NCBI RefSeq assembly: GCF_000757845.1
Contig: NZ_CP007753.1
Coordinates: forward strand, 62,001-126,000
Length of the DNA stretch: 64,000 nucleotides
DNA from: Prochlorococcus sp. MIT 0604
GTDB taxonomy: Bacteria > Cyanobacteriota > Cyanobacteriia > PCC-6307 > Cyanobiaceae
Reading direction: 5' to 3'
In this document: positions 36,037-46,008 of the stretch, piece after piece
Numbering within the stretch: the first letter of the stretch is position 1
Layout of the letters: the number at the start of each line of letters is the position of its first letter
Made by a program: the position numbers and the translations under genes
The notes under the pieces: generated by a model
Seen by the model: only the letters and a program-made list of their open reading frames with translations
Told to the model about the DNA's origin: nothing
Database searches by the model: none

Positions 36037-37137
36037 GTGGCTGATGGGATCATGAATAAAGATCAATTACTCTCACTAACCCTCAGACAATTACGTCAAG
36101 AAGCAAGTAAATTATCGGTTCCGCTATACAGTCGCAAAACAAAAGCTGTTTTAGTTGATTTAATACTTAAATATCAAGAAAAATCTACAAAAAAAGCATA
36201 TACTATATCTCCTGAGTCAAAACCTGAACAAACTTCTGAGTCCAATTCTTTCAACAATACTGAAAAAGTTAAAACTAATGTAGTTTTCTTACCCCGAGAT
36301 CCAGATTGGGCTTATGTTTTTTGGCAAATATCTGATGCAGATAGAGAAAAAGCACAATCTTTGGGAGCCAATAGATTATGTTTACGATTATTTGATGCAT
36401 CTGGTTCTGAAGGAAGCAACCTCAATCAAGGAACACTCAGGGAGATAGCAGTTGATAGTTACAGTACAGAGTGGTATTTGCCAATCCCATTAGCAGATAG
36501 AGATTATAAAGTTGAATTGGGTTACAAATATGGTTTTAACTGGATGTCATTGGCATTTTCTTCAGTTAGTCATGTGCCTGGCTCACATCCTTCTGAGCAA
36601 ATTCTTGATAAATTTGTACCTTTTAATTTAGATTCTACTTTTGAGTCAATCCCAGATATTTCTAATCCTGTCGTTTCAGAACAAAATGGTATGCATGAAA
36701 GGTTATACCAGGCAGCAACAAACATTCCTCTCAGAAGAAAAGTTGGTTCTGAAGAATTTATGGAAAACGCAAATTCAACAAACATCGATGATAATCTTAC
36801 AGACTCAGGGGCAGGTAAATGGTCCTCGGGTTTAAATGATTCTGGAAGCGGAATTGTTAAAAATAGATCTTTTTGGCTCGTTGCTGATGCTGAATTAATT
36901 GTTTATGGAGCTACAGAGCCTTCTGCAAAACTTACAATAGGCGGAGAAGATGTACCTCTTGCTGCAGATGGCACTTTTAGAATTCAAGTTCCATTTAGAG
37001 ACGGGACTCAAAAATATGATATTAAAGCTGTTGATGTATCTGGTGAGCAAGAAAAAAGTATATCAATGAAATTTGATAGAAATACACCACTTGACGATAC
37101 TAATGAAAAAGATAATGCTGAGACTGAATGGTTTTAA
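36037..37137 (+). CDS. DUF4912 protein with N-terminal SAP/Rho-N-like motif
   Basis: A 366-residue protein. Residues 6-45 (LRQLRQEASKLSVPLYSRKTKAVLVDLILKY) look like a SAP or Rho-N helix-extended-loop nucleic-acid-binding motif. Residues about 75-190, with LPRDPDWAYVFWQI, match DUF4912. A second beta-rich segment near 280-350 (LIVYGATEPSAKLTIGGEDV) is Ig-like. The GTG at 36037 is supported by a GGAG Shine-Dalgarno at 36025-36028. The 273-base leader before it has no ORF. Function is unknown. Confidence 0.82.
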   Translation: MADGIMNKDQLLSLTLRQLRQEASKLSVPLYSRKTKAVLVDLILKYQEKSTKKAYTISPESKPEQTSESNSFNNTEKVKTNVVFLPRDPDWAYVFWQISDADREKAQSLGANRLCLRLFDASGSEGSNLNQGTLREIAVDSYSTEWYLPIPLADRDYKVELGYKYGFNWMSLAFSSVSHVPGSHPSEQILDKFVPFNLDSTFESIPDISNPVVSEQNGMHERLYQAATNIPLRRKVGSEEFMENANSTNIDDNLTDSGAGKWSSGLNDSGSGIVKNRSFWLVADAELIVYGATEPSAKLTIGGEDVPLAADGTFRIQVPFRDGTQKYDIKAVDVSGEQEKSISMKFDRNTPLDDTNEKDNAETEWF

Positions 37138-37149
37138 TAAATTAAATTA

Positions 37150-37320
37150 ATGCTGAAAAAAATTGTAGCTTTTACTCCATTATTAGGGGCATTAACGTTT
37201 CCACTAATTGTTCCAATTACAATTTCTAAATTTGGTGTTAACTATGGAATTCTTAGTGCATTATTAATTTCTTCATTATGGTTTATCGCTATGTTAAGAA
37301 CTTCCGAAATGCCTCATTAA
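37150..37320 (+). CDS. Small conserved membrane protein, 56 aa
   Basis: Starts MLKKIVAFTPLLGALTFPL and has two hydrophobic segments (about residues 5-24 and 30-48), ending LRTSEMPH. It lies 12 bases after the DUF4912 stop and 32 bases before pgm, so it is probably in the same transcript. I recognise it only as a small cyanobacterial membrane protein type; no function is known to me. Confidence 0.7.
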   Translation: MLKKIVAFTPLLGALTFPLIVPITISKFGVNYGILSALLISSLWFIAMLRTSEMPH

Positions 37321-37352
37321 TTTAGTTAGATTTTTGGAAGTTTCTAAAAAAT

Positions 37353-38990
37353 ATGAATCAAGTTAGTGTAATTAATATCAATTCTCCTTTTCTAGATCAA
37401 AAACCAGGTACCTCTGGATTAAGAAAAAGTACTTTAAAGTTTCAGGAAGAACATTATCTAGAAATTTTTATTGAAGCAATCTTGCAATCATTAGAAGATT
37501 TAAAAGGTTCAACATTAGTAGTTGGTGGTGATGGCAGATATGGCAATATTGAAGCAATAGAAAAAATTGTCCAAATATGCATTGCTCATAAAGTTCAAAA
37601 GGTTATTGTTCCAAAATACGGTTTATTATCTACTCCTGCGACATCACATTTAATTAGAAAAGAAAAAGCTATTGGTGGAATTATTCTTTCTGCAAGCCAT
37701 AATCCTGGTGGGATTGATGGCGACTTTGGAGTGAAATTGAATATCTCTAATGGTGGCCCAGCTCCTGAGATAATTACTAATAAGATTTTCAAGGTTTCAC
37801 AATTACTAACTAGTTATAAAATTTGTAAAATTCAATTACCTGATTTTAGTAAATATGGAACTTATCCTTACGACGAAACTACCTTAGAAATTATTGATGG
37901 ATTAACAGATTATTCTAATTTGATGGAGAAAATTTTTGACTTTGATCAAATTAGTGATTTTTTAAAAAAAGACTTCTCGTTAATCTTTGATGCTATGAAT
38001 GCGGTTACAGGCCCATATGCAAAAAATATTTTTGTTGAAAAAATGGGTCTTGAACCTAATTGTGTCATGAATGGTAACCCGTTAAAAGATTTTGGAGGTT
38101 TACATCCTGATCCTAATCTTACTTACGCATCACACTTGGCTGATTTGTTACTAAATAAAAAATCTTATAGTTTTGGAGCTGCATGCGATGGAGATGGAGA
38201 TAGGAATATGATTTTAGGAAGTGGATGTTTTGTAAATCCTAGTGATAGCCTTGCAGTTATCACTGCTAACACAAAATGTGTTCCTGGTTATAAAGATGGT
38301 ATTACAGGTGTGGCACGATCCATGCCAACCAGCTCAGCGGTTGATAATGTTGCTCGAGCATTAAATATACCTTGTTTCGAGACACCTACTGGCTGGAAGT
38401 TTTTTGGAAATCTTTTAGATTCTAATTTAATTACTTTATGTGGAGAAGAAAGTTTTGGAACAGGTAGTAATCATGTGAGAGAGAAAGATGGACTTTGGGC
38501 AGTTTTATATTGGTTACAAGTTTTAGCTGAGAAAAAATGTTCGGTAAGTGATTTGATGCAGAATCATTGGAAACAATTTGGTAGGAATTATTATTCAAGA
38601 CATGATTATGAGGCAATCCCCTCAAATATTGCTAATCAAATCTTTGGCAATCTAACTTCTATGCTCGAAAATTTAAAAGGAAATAGTTTTGCTGGTCATT
38701 TAGTTAAAGTTGCAGATAACTTTTCATATTTAGATCCAGTTGATAATTCCATAAGTGAAAATCAAGGTTTAAGATTGGTCCTTGATGATAATTCTCGAGT
38801 AATTGTGCGCCTCTCTGGAACTGGAACTAAGGGTGCAACATTAAGACTTTACTTTGAGAAATTTTTCGATTCTCAACAGAATCTTTCGTTAAATCCTCAG
38901 ATCGCTTTGAAACCTCTAATAAATGATTTAGATGCTTTATTAAACATTTCAAAACTTACTCACATGGAAACTCCTACAGTAATTACATAG
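37353..38990 (+). CDS. pgm: Phosphoglucomutase
   Basis: Interconverts glucose-1- and glucose-6-phosphate, linking glycogen synthesis and sugar catabolism. A 545-residue alpha-D-phosphohexomutase with the catalytic serine loop SASHNPGG, the metal-binding loop DGDGDR, the sugar loop CGEESFGTGSNH and the C-terminal phosphate loop RLSGTGTKGATLR. All four domains are visible and the length is typical of eukaryote-like PGM. Confidence 0.96.
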   Translation: MNQVSVININSPFLDQKPGTSGLRKSTLKFQEEHYLEIFIEAILQSLEDLKGSTLVVGGDGRYGNIEAIEKIVQICIAHKVQKVIVPKYGLLSTPATSHLIRKEKAIGGIILSASHNPGGIDGDFGVKLNISNGGPAPEIITNKIFKVSQLLTSYKICKIQLPDFSKYGTYPYDETTLEIIDGLTDYSNLMEKIFDFDQISDFLKKDFSLIFDAMNAVTGPYAKNIFVEKMGLEPNCVMNGNPLKDFGGLHPDPNLTYASHLADLLLNKKSYSFGAACDGDGDRNMILGSGCFVNPSDSLAVITANTKCVPGYKDGITGVARSMPTSSAVDNVARALNIPCFETPTGWKFFGNLLDSNLITLCGEESFGTGSNHVREKDGLWAVLYWLQVLAEKKCSVSDLMQNHWKQFGRNYYSRHDYEAIPSNIANQIFGNLTSMLENLKGNSFAGHLVKVADNFSYLDPVDNSISENQGLRLVLDDNSRVIVRLSGTGTKGATLRLYFEKFFDSQQNLSLNPQIALKPLINDLDALLNISKLTHMETPTVIT

Positions 38991-39023
38991 AATTGAAAGT
39001 AATTATTTTTTGTTTTTATTTAT

Positions 39024-40313
39024 ATGCATCCAGAAAATTTATTTACTAATTATTCTCAAATAGAAAATAATGCACCTTTGGCAGATATATTAAGACCAAA
39101 GAATTTGGAAGATTTTTTTGGTCAACAACCAATCCTGAATGAGAATTCGCTTTTAAGAAGTGCAATATTAAACGATAAGATTAGTAATTTTATATTTTCT
39201 GGTCCTCCTGGTGTTGGAAAAACTACTCTAATTGAAATTATTTCCAATAATACGCGTTCAAAATTAATTAAGTTAAATGCAGTATTATCAAGTGTTAAAG
39301 AATTAAGAAATGAAATCGCTAATGCAAAAGAAAGATTAATAAATTCAAAAAGGAAAACAATTTTATTTATCGATGAGGTTCATAGATTTACATCTGTTCA
39401 GCAAGATGCTTTATTACCTTCAATAGAAAATGGAACTATAACTTTTATTGGTGCTACAACGGAAAACCCTTTCTTTGCAGTTAATAAAGCGCTTGTTAGT
39501 AGGTCTCGTATTTTTACACTACTTCCTTTGGCTGAAAATGATTTGCAGAAAATAATACAAAAAGTCATAAATTACTATTCTAAAAAAAAAGATTCAAAAA
39601 AGGTTGATTTAACTCAAGATGCTATAACTCATTTAATTAAATTTTCTGGCGGTGATGCAAGAACATTAATAAATGCGCTAGAGCTGGCCATAGAAACAAT
39701 TGCTGAAAATCATTCTAGAGAAATCAATATTAATCTCTCAATAGCAGAGGATGCAATTCAAAAGAAAAATATTGTTTACGATAAAAATGGTCAAAATCAT
39801 TACGATGTAATAAGTGCCTTTATCAAGTCCATAAGAGGTTCTGATCCAGATGCCACTTTATTCTGGCTTGCGAATATGCTTGAGGCTGGTGAAGATCATA
39901 ATTTTATTTTTAGAAGATTACTTATATCTGCCAGTGAAGATATTGGCATAGCTGATCCTAATGCCATAGTAGTTGTACAATCTTGTTGTAATGCTTTTGA
40001 TAGAGTTGGTTTTCCAGAAGGATTATATTTTTTAACGCAGGCTTCTTTATATTTAGCTATGTCTCCAAAAAGTAATAGTACGAAAAGTATTTTTAAAGCA
40101 ATTGAAACAATCAAATCTACCAATGCTTTTGATGTCCCACTTCATTTAAAAAATAATTCTAATAGTTATGTCAATCCTCATAACTATCCAGGTAATTGGG
40201 TCTCACAAGAATATCTTCCTAAATCTTTAAGAGGTGCAAAAATATGGGAACCAAATAATAATGGATGGGAAAAAACTCAATATGAAGAACTTCTTAGAAG
40301 AAAAGAAAACTAA
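39024..40313 (+). CDS. rarA: Replication-associated recombination ATPase RarA/MgsA
   Basis: A 429-residue AAA+ ATPase acting at stalled forks. Walker A is SGPPGVGKTTLIE, Walker B is ILFIDEVHRF, and sensor 1 is GATTENPFFAVN. The C-terminal helical MgsA domain contains GSDPDATLFWLANMLEAGED. Some cyanobacterial members are fused to another domain; this one is not. It ends 4 bases inside the convergent phosphopantetheinyl transferase gene. Confidence 0.94.
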   Translation: MHPENLFTNYSQIENNAPLADILRPKNLEDFFGQQPILNENSLLRSAILNDKISNFIFSGPPGVGKTTLIEIISNNTRSKLIKLNAVLSSVKELRNEIANAKERLINSKRKTILFIDEVHRFTSVQQDALLPSIENGTITFIGATTENPFFAVNKALVSRSRIFTLLPLAENDLQKIIQKVINYYSKKKDSKKVDLTQDAITHLIKFSGGDARTLINALELAIETIAENHSREININLSIAEDAIQKKNIVYDKNGQNHYDVISAFIKSIRGSDPDATLFWLANMLEAGEDHNFIFRRLLISASEDIGIADPNAIVVVQSCCNAFDRVGFPEGLYFLTQASLYLAMSPKSNSTKSIFKAIETIKSTNAFDVPLHLKNNSNSYVNPHNYPGNWVSQEYLPKSLRGAKIWEPNNNGWEKTQYEELLRRKEN

Positions 40314-40966
40314 AAAATTTTCGAACAACAAATAATTTCAGGATTAAAAGAAGTTTTTTCTTCGTAGGCTAAAGAGATAGTCCAATTGTGGAAGTTAATC
40401 TGTGAATAATTTAAATGTATGTTTCTCTTCTTATGAATTAACTCTTTTGGCTTTTCAAAAAATTGCCAATGGTTAATGTCTTTAGCTAATTTTCCATGAT
40501 CCCATTTTATAGCCGCTTCAACAGCACACCATTGATTTAATATCATATTTTTTGTCAAATAATTATTATGATTTGATTTGTTGGTGTGAAAAAAATATTT
40601 TTCTGCAAATTTTATATGGTTAAAATCTCTATCTGTTCTCTCAATATCAATCCCTATTTTGCTTTCATGCCAAACTACAGTAATGGCATCTTTACAATGA
40701 CTTAAACTGATATTTCCCATGCCAGAGGGTAAGCTTGGAGGTTCACCAGGATGAGCATTAATTGGAATTTCTAGGGGGTCTAAATCAAAAAGTGTTGAAA
40801 GTGATTGTCGCAAATAAGCTCTTGTTTCTAAAAAAAGCTTTGATCTTGAACTTGTTAGGTTTTTTGCAGTTTTAATTTCTTCTTTGGTTGCGATATCTTG
40901 CACACCTTTAATCTCATAAAACCAAATTTTTGGTATTTTATATTTATACTCATTTAATAATTTCAA
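40310..40966 (-). CDS. 4'-phosphopantetheinyl transferase (Sfp/HetI type)
   Basis: A 218-residue enzyme that loads the CoA arm onto acyl carrier protein. The N-terminal half has IPINAHPGEPPSLP and ISLSHCKDA, followed by the metal-binding IGIDIERTDRDF and a C-terminal WCAVEAAIKW in place of the common WxxKEAxxK. The only start that keeps the full N-terminus is a TTG at 40966, sharing one base with the ATG of the divergent bcp gene. Substrate is probably the fatty acid ACP, as no PKS/NRPS genes are in the window. Confidence 0.88.
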   Translation of the reverse strand: MKLLNEYKYKIPKIWFYEIKGVQDIATKEEIKTAKNLTSSRSKLFLETRAYLRQSLSTLFDLDPLEIPINAHPGEPPSLPSGMGNISLSHCKDAITVVWHESKIGIDIERTDRDFNHIKFAEKYFFHTNKSNHNNYLTKNMILNQWCAVEAAIKWDHGKLAKDINHWQFFEKPKELIHKKRNIHLNYSQINFHNWTISLAYEEKTSFNPEIICCSKIF

Positions 40967-41433
40967 TGGCTCTTAAGGTTGGCGACAAAGCACCAGAATT
41001 TAAATTAAAAGATTCTTTTGAGAAAGAAGTTTCTCTTAGTGATTTTAAAGGTAAAAGAATAATACTATATTTTTATCCAAAAGATAATACTCCAGGATGT
41101 ACTAAAGAAGCATGTAATTTCAAAGAGAATTGGGATTTACTCCAAAAAAATAATATTGTTGTACTTGGTATTAGTAAAGATAATGCATCTTCCCATCAGA
41201 GGTTTATAGAAAAATTTAATTTGCCTTTTATTCTTTTAACTGATCCTGAACCTTTTAAAGTTTCTTTTGATTACGATAGCTATGGACTTAAGAAATTCAT
41301 GGGAAAAGAATATATGGGAATGATGAGAAATACTTTTTTGATCGATACTGATGGTAAAATCGAAAAAATTTACTTAAAGGTAAAAGCAGCAATAATGGCT
41401 GATCATATAATTGCAGATCTTGGGTTAAACTAA
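40966..41433 (+). CDS. bcp: Thioredoxin-dependent peroxiredoxin (Bcp/PrxQ)
   Basis: A 155-residue thiol peroxidase. The peroxidatic and resolving cysteines lie in PGCTKEACNF, the PrxQ CxxxxC pattern; the MALKVGDKAPEFKLKD start at 40966 fits the family (an ATG at 40930 would run inside the opposing gene). It reduces H2O2 and alkyl hydroperoxides; Prochlorococcus has few such enzymes. Its stop overlaps coaX by 4 bases. Confidence 0.95.
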   Translation: MALKVGDKAPEFKLKDSFEKEVSLSDFKGKRIILYFYPKDNTPGCTKEACNFKENWDLLQKNNIVVLGISKDNASSHQRFIEKFNLPFILLTDPEPFKVSFDYDSYGLKKFMGKEYMGMMRNTFLIDTDGKIEKIYLKVKAAIMADHIIADLGLN

Positions 41434-42119
41434 TTTTTTACAGACAGGTGGTGAAGAATCATCCCCTCCATAACTAAATTAGGAGTATTTATAATGTTTT
41501 CTTTCGGAGTCTTTAGAGATTTTGTGAGTAATTGAGAGTCTCCTCCACAGATGATTAAAATATCCTTTGTGGGATTAAATAAACTATTAATCACGCCAGT
41601 AAGAGAGTTAATTACTCCTTTTAAAATTGCTTCTTCTGTATTAATTAAAAAATCTTTGATAGGAATATCATATTTTTTGGGAACTCTAAGATTTTTTGTA
41701 TTTTGTTCCATTGATTTTAATTGTGTTAGAAAACCTGGAAGAAGTTGCCCTCCAACAATAGATCCATTTGAATTCAATTTTGTTATTGATAAGATTGTTC
41801 CACAATCTGCAATTAGCAAATCTTTTTTGAAAGGGTTTTCAACAATTTTTAAAGCGGCAATACAGGCAAGAGCTCTATCAACTCCAAAATAATCAGGAAG
41901 ATTTGATAACTGAATATCTTTAGTTTTTATTTCATTTTCTTTTTTCAGTAAAAAATTTGGTAGTTTTCCTACAGAAGCCCAAATTAATTGATCAAGATCT
42001 ATATTTTCGGGGACTTTTTGCCCTTTTTCGGTATGGAAGAATTTAGATTGATTTTTAGAATATTTTGCCCAATGAAGCCTACTATTGCCTACTAATAAAA
42101 AATTTAAATCTGAGACCAT
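41430..42119 (-). CDS. coaX: Type III pantothenate kinase
   Basis: First enzyme of CoA synthesis, 229 residues. The family landmarks are LLVGNSRLHWAKY (the first phosphate loop, where the usual Asp before GN is replaced by a hydrophobic residue), GVDRALACIAA, ADCGTILSIT and GGQLLPGF. The replaced Asp is, as far as I recall, shared by other cyanobacteria. It is followed by cysH upstream on the same strand (15 bases). Confidence 0.9.
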   Translation of the reverse strand: MVSDLNFLLVGNSRLHWAKYSKNQSKFFHTEKGQKVPENIDLDQLIWASVGKLPNFLLKKENEIKTKDIQLSNLPDYFGVDRALACIAALKIVENPFKKDLLIADCGTILSITKLNSNGSIVGGQLLPGFLTQLKSMEQNTKNLRVPKKYDIPIKDFLINTEEAILKGVINSLTGVINSLFNPTKDILIICGGDSQLLTKSLKTPKENIINTPNLVMEGMILHHLSVKN

Positions 42120-42134
42120 TGTTCTATGATCAAT

Positions 42135-42857
42135 TTAATTATTAGTATGTATTCCACATTCTTGTTTAATCCCCCCAAATCTTGTATTTCTGCCTTTTGT
42201 TTGAATACCATCTGGACTGCTTGAATGCCAATCTCCTACAGAAGAATAACCTTTGAAAAAAAGTGGATGGGCAGGTAAATTATTCTCTTCCATATAATAA
42301 AAAATATCTTTATTTGTCCAATTTAATAAAGGTCTTAAAGAGAGTCTTTGACGAATTACGTCTAGGAATTTCATTTTGTTTCTATTTTCTGTTTGACTTG
42401 ATCTAACACCGCTTGCCCAGCAGAAAATATCATATTTTTCTAAACCATTTTCTAAAGGTTTTATCTTTCTCAATTCATGATACTTATCTAAATCACTCTC
42501 TTTATTTGTTTCCCAAAGTTTTCCGTATTTGGCCTCCATTCTTGCTGGAGATAATTCACTTTGCAGAACTTCAACTTCTAAGGACAAATTATCAATAAGC
42601 TTTTCAGCATAATGGTATGTTTCTGGAGGAAGGTAACCTGTATCTATCCAAAATATTTTGATTTTTTTTTGTAGACATAATTTACTGACCATATTTAAAA
42701 GTACTGATGACTGTATACCAAAACTTGTTGTAATACCAAATTGATTATCAAACTTTTCATAACCCCATGTAAGCATTTCTTGAGGATTCATATCTACTAA
42801 CTCTTGATTATATTTTCTCAGGTTAGTTTGAATATCTTTGTCAATTTTTTCAATCAT
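42135..42857 (-). CDS. cysH: Phosphoadenosine phosphosulfate reductase
   Basis: Reduces PAPS to sulfite in assimilatory sulfate reduction, using thioredoxin. A 240-residue protein with TTSFGIQSSVLLNM (nucleotide-binding), FCWASGVRSSQTENR and the redox cysteine in the C-terminal ECGIHTN motif. The two CC motifs of APS-type Fe-S reductases are absent, so PAPS is the expected substrate. Probably co-transcribed with coaX. Confidence 0.94.
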   Translation of the reverse strand: MIEKIDKDIQTNLRKYNQELVDMNPQEMLTWGYEKFDNQFGITTSFGIQSSVLLNMVSKLCLQKKIKIFWIDTGYLPPETYHYAEKLIDNLSLEVEVLQSELSPARMEAKYGKLWETNKESDLDKYHELRKIKPLENGLEKYDIFCWASGVRSSQTENRNKMKFLDVIRQRLSLRPLLNWTNKDIFYYMEENNLPAHPLFFKGYSSVGDWHSSSPDGIQTKGRNTRFGGIKQECGIHTNN

Positions 42858-42952
42858 TCTTCAGTTTGGTTATGAGTTTAATTTTATTTCGCTCAATTTA
42901 AAAATTATTCGTATAGTTTAATAATACATTTACGCATAACAATATTTCTCTA

Positions 42953-44146
42953 ATGGAATCGATACAAAAACCAATAGTAATAGTTGGAGCAGGTTTTGCA
43001 GGTATGACATTTGCTTTGAATTTAAAGAATCTTAATCCTTCTTTACCGATTATTGTTGTTGATTCTGAAACTAATTTTATATTTAAGCCTTTAATGTACG
43101 AAGTTTTAAGTAAAGAAATTAGAAGTTGGGAAGCCAATCCAAAATTTGCAAATATTTTTTCTGATGCGGGTATAACTTTTTTAAGAAATTGTTTAACCAG
43201 GATTTCCTTCAAAGAAAATATTCTTGAATTTAGTGACGATTTAAAATTAAGTTATCAGTATCTGGTTATATGTACAGGATCTATTCCAAATAGTTTTTTT
43301 ATAAAAGGTGTAGATGAAAATTGTTATTTTTTTAATGATGTTCAGGATTTAAACAAATTAAATTCTTTTTTAAAAAAATCACAAGATACTGCTTTGCATA
43401 AAAAGTTATTCATAGTTGGAGGTGGTCCCTCTGGCATCGAGTTGGCATGCAAAATTAAAGATATATTTACAGATCAATTTGAAATTAATGTTATTGAAAA
43501 ATCAAACGAAATCCTCAATAAAAACAAAATTTTTAATAGAGAACAAGCAGAGAAGGCATTAGAAAAAAGAAAAATCAACGTTCTTTTGAATTCTACCGTT
43601 AAAGAAGTCTTAGAAACTAAGATTAGTATTTCTAGTGAGGTTGGGATAACTTCATTGGATAAAGATATTGTTATTTGGACTGCAGGTGTTAAACCTAATT
43701 TGTCTTTCTTAGAAACTGATCAAATAACAAAAAGATTTGGACGAATTTTAGTTAATAATCATTTGCAAATAGAAAAATATAAAAACTGTTTTGCTATTGG
43801 TGATGTCTCAGTTATTGAAGGAATGGAGGATTTACCTGTAACTGCTCAGGTAGCTATGCAGGAAGGAAATCATCTGGCTAATAATTTAGAACTTTTAATT
43901 CAAGGAAAGGATCTTTTATCCTTTGAATTTAAAGACAATGGTGAAATGATTAGCTTAGGAATAGGAGACGCTTCACTTTCTGGGCTTGGGGTTACTTTAT
44001 CTGGTAAATTGGCATTTGAGGCAAGAAGACTTATATATGCTTCCAAGTTGCCTGATATTACTGAAAGCTTAAAATCTGCATCTTCATGGATATTCCAAAA
44101 AAAATCTATTTTTAAAAAGTTTCTTAAAAAAGATAATTTCAATTAA
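42953..44146 (+). CDS. ndh: Type II NADH dehydrogenase (NDH-2)
   Basis: A single-subunit flavoprotein passing electrons from NAD(P)H to quinone without proton pumping. The FAD site is IVGAGFAGMTFAL (about residues 10-22), the NADH site IVGGGPSGIELA (about 155) and the second FAD contact CFAIGDVSVIEG (about 285). The 397-residue length and C-terminal membrane-binding amphipathic region fit NdbA/B-type enzymes. It may also serve redox sensing. It is followed by the transport operon. Confidence 0.9.
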   Translation: MESIQKPIVIVGAGFAGMTFALNLKNLNPSLPIIVVDSETNFIFKPLMYEVLSKEIRSWEANPKFANIFSDAGITFLRNCLTRISFKENILEFSDDLKLSYQYLVICTGSIPNSFFIKGVDENCYFFNDVQDLNKLNSFLKKSQDTALHKKLFIVGGGPSGIELACKIKDIFTDQFEINVIEKSNEILNKNKIFNREQAEKALEKRKINVLLNSTVKEVLETKISISSEVGITSLDKDIVIWTAGVKPNLSFLETDQITKRFGRILVNNHLQIEKYKNCFAIGDVSVIEGMEDLPVTAQVAMQEGNHLANNLELLIQGKDLLSFEFKDNGEMISLGIGDASLSGLGVTLSGKLAFEARRLIYASKLPDITESLKSASSWIFQKKSIFKKFLKKDNFN

Positions 44147-44195
44147 ACTTTTTTGAAATATTGTTTTTGGGTATATTGAGTTAAATAAGTTTCGT

Positions 44196-46004
44196 ATGAA
44201 TTTAATTGCAGTAGTTAGTAATAATTTTGATGCGTTTATAACGGTAGTTGTTTTAATAATGTCAATAATTTTGTTTATTAAAAATACTATTGCGCCAGAA
44301 TTGACTGGTTTGTTATGTGTTGGAATATTTATAGCTACAGGGGTTCTTTCTCCTGAAAAAGCTTTAGCTGGATTTGGTAGCCCATCCTTAATTACTCTTA
44401 TGGGTTTGTTTGCAGTTTCTTCTGCATTATTTAAAAGTGGTGCTTTAGACAGAGTAAGAGAATTGATTTCCTCTGAAAGTATTAGAACGCCTAGGAAATT
44501 AATTTCTTTAATAGCTTTTTTGATTGCCCCAATATCTGGAATTGTACCTAATACGCCAGTAGTAGCATCTTTGTTACCCTTAATTGAAGGTTGGTGCGAG
44601 CGGAGAAATATATCACCATCAAAAGTTTTATTACCTCTTTCTTTTGCTACTTTGTTAGGTGGAACCCTGACATTATTGGGCAGCTCAGTAAATCTTCTTG
44701 TAAGTGATATTAGTCAACAATTAGGTTATGGAGCTTTGGAATTATTTAGTTTGACGTCAATCGGAATTCCTGTATGGCTTATAGGTACAACCTATATGAT
44801 TGTAGTTTCTGATGTGCTTTTACCAGATAGAGGAAGAGATAAAGAATTTATTAAAAATGGTGATATGAATATATACTTTACTGAAGTTACTATTCCTTCT
44901 ACTTCAGAATTAGTTGGACAATCTGTCAGAAATAGTAGATTGCAAAGACGATTTGACGTTGATGTTCTGGAATTGCAAAGAAATGGAAAAGTTATTCTTC
45001 CTCCTTTGGCGGATAGAAAGATTGAACCGGATGATAGATTAATAATCCGCGTTACGAGGGCAGACTTATTTAGGCTACAACAGGAACATACCATTTTGTT
45101 AGGCGAAAATAAAACTTCGTTCGATGGAGCTAATGTTTTCTCAGATGATGAAGGTACTAAGACCTTTGAAGCCTTGTTACCAGCTGGCTCAACTCTAGCT
45201 GGTGCAAGTTTGAGAGAATTAAGATTTAGGCAGCGTCATAATGCAACAGTTTTGGCACTACGAAGAGGTCAACAAACTGTTCAGGAGAGATTAGGGCAAG
45301 CTGTTTTAAGGGCTGGAGATGTTTTATTATTGCAAGCACCGTTAGATTCAATAAGAGGTTTGCAAGCTAGTAATGATTTGCTCATTTTAGATCAATTCGA
45401 AGATGATTTACCTTTCTTGATAAAAAAACCGATATCAATTGGAATTGCAATAGGAATGGTGGTTTTGCCTTCGGTTTCCAATATTCCATTAGTAGGTTCG
45501 GTTCTTTTAGCAGTCATTGCCATGGTTGCTTGTGGATGTTTAAGACCTGCAGAGATACAAAAATCAATCAGGTTAGATGTCGTTTTATTGTTGGGATCTT
45601 TATCATGCTTTAGTGTAGCTATGCAGGTAACAGGATTAGCAGATTTAATTGCAGTCAATCTAAATTTTGCCATTAATGGAATGCCTCTTTATTTTTCACT
45701 AGTTGTAATTTTTGTATCTACAATTATTCTCACACAATTTATAAGTAATGCTGCTTCGGTTGCTTTAATTTTGCCTGTAGCTATTGAATTCTCAAATGTT
45801 TTAGAAATTTCACCAAGCGCTTTAATAATGCTTGTTTTATTCGGTGCAAGTCAATCTTTCTTGACGCCAATGGGTTATCAAACAAACTTAATGGTTTATG
45901 GTCCTGGAAGATATAGATTTTTTGATATCGCAAAATATGGAGCTGGATTAACACTTATAATGTCATTTACAGTGCCAGCATTAATAATTTTAAATTACGG
46001 TTAA
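44196..46004 (+). CDS. SLC13/DASS-type permease with two RCK-C (TrkA-C) domains
   Basis: A 602-residue membrane protein: N-terminal helices (about 15-205), two cytosolic TrkA-C domains (about 225-295 and 315-390; the second has GASLRELRFRQRHNATVLAL) and C-terminal helices (about 400-600) with SNAASVALILPVAIEF. This is the layout of the cyanobacterial and algal SAC1-like Na+/anion symporters. The ion could be sulfate, another dicarboxylate-like anion or bicarbonate-related; sequence does not decide. It starts the KtrB-KtrA operon with a 4-base gap. Confidence 0.9.
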   Translation: MNLIAVVSNNFDAFITVVVLIMSIILFIKNTIAPELTGLLCVGIFIATGVLSPEKALAGFGSPSLITLMGLFAVSSALFKSGALDRVRELISSESIRTPRKLISLIAFLIAPISGIVPNTPVVASLLPLIEGWCERRNISPSKVLLPLSFATLLGGTLTLLGSSVNLLVSDISQQLGYGALELFSLTSIGIPVWLIGTTYMIVVSDVLLPDRGRDKEFIKNGDMNIYFTEVTIPSTSELVGQSVRNSRLQRRFDVDVLELQRNGKVILPPLADRKIEPDDRLIIRVTRADLFRLQQEHTILLGENKTSFDGANVFSDDEGTKTFEALLPAGSTLAGASLRELRFRQRHNATVLALRRGQQTVQERLGQAVLRAGDVLLLQAPLDSIRGLQASNDLLILDQFEDDLPFLIKKPISIGIAIGMVVLPSVSNIPLVGSVLLAVIAMVACGCLRPAEIQKSIRLDVVLLLGSLSCFSVAMQVTGLADLIAVNLNFAINGMPLYFSLVVIFVSTIILTQFISNAASVALILPVAIEFSNVLEISPSALIMLVLFGASQSFLTPMGYQTNLMVYGPGRYRFFDIAKYGAGLTLIMSFTVPALIILNYG

Positions 46005-46008
46005 TATC

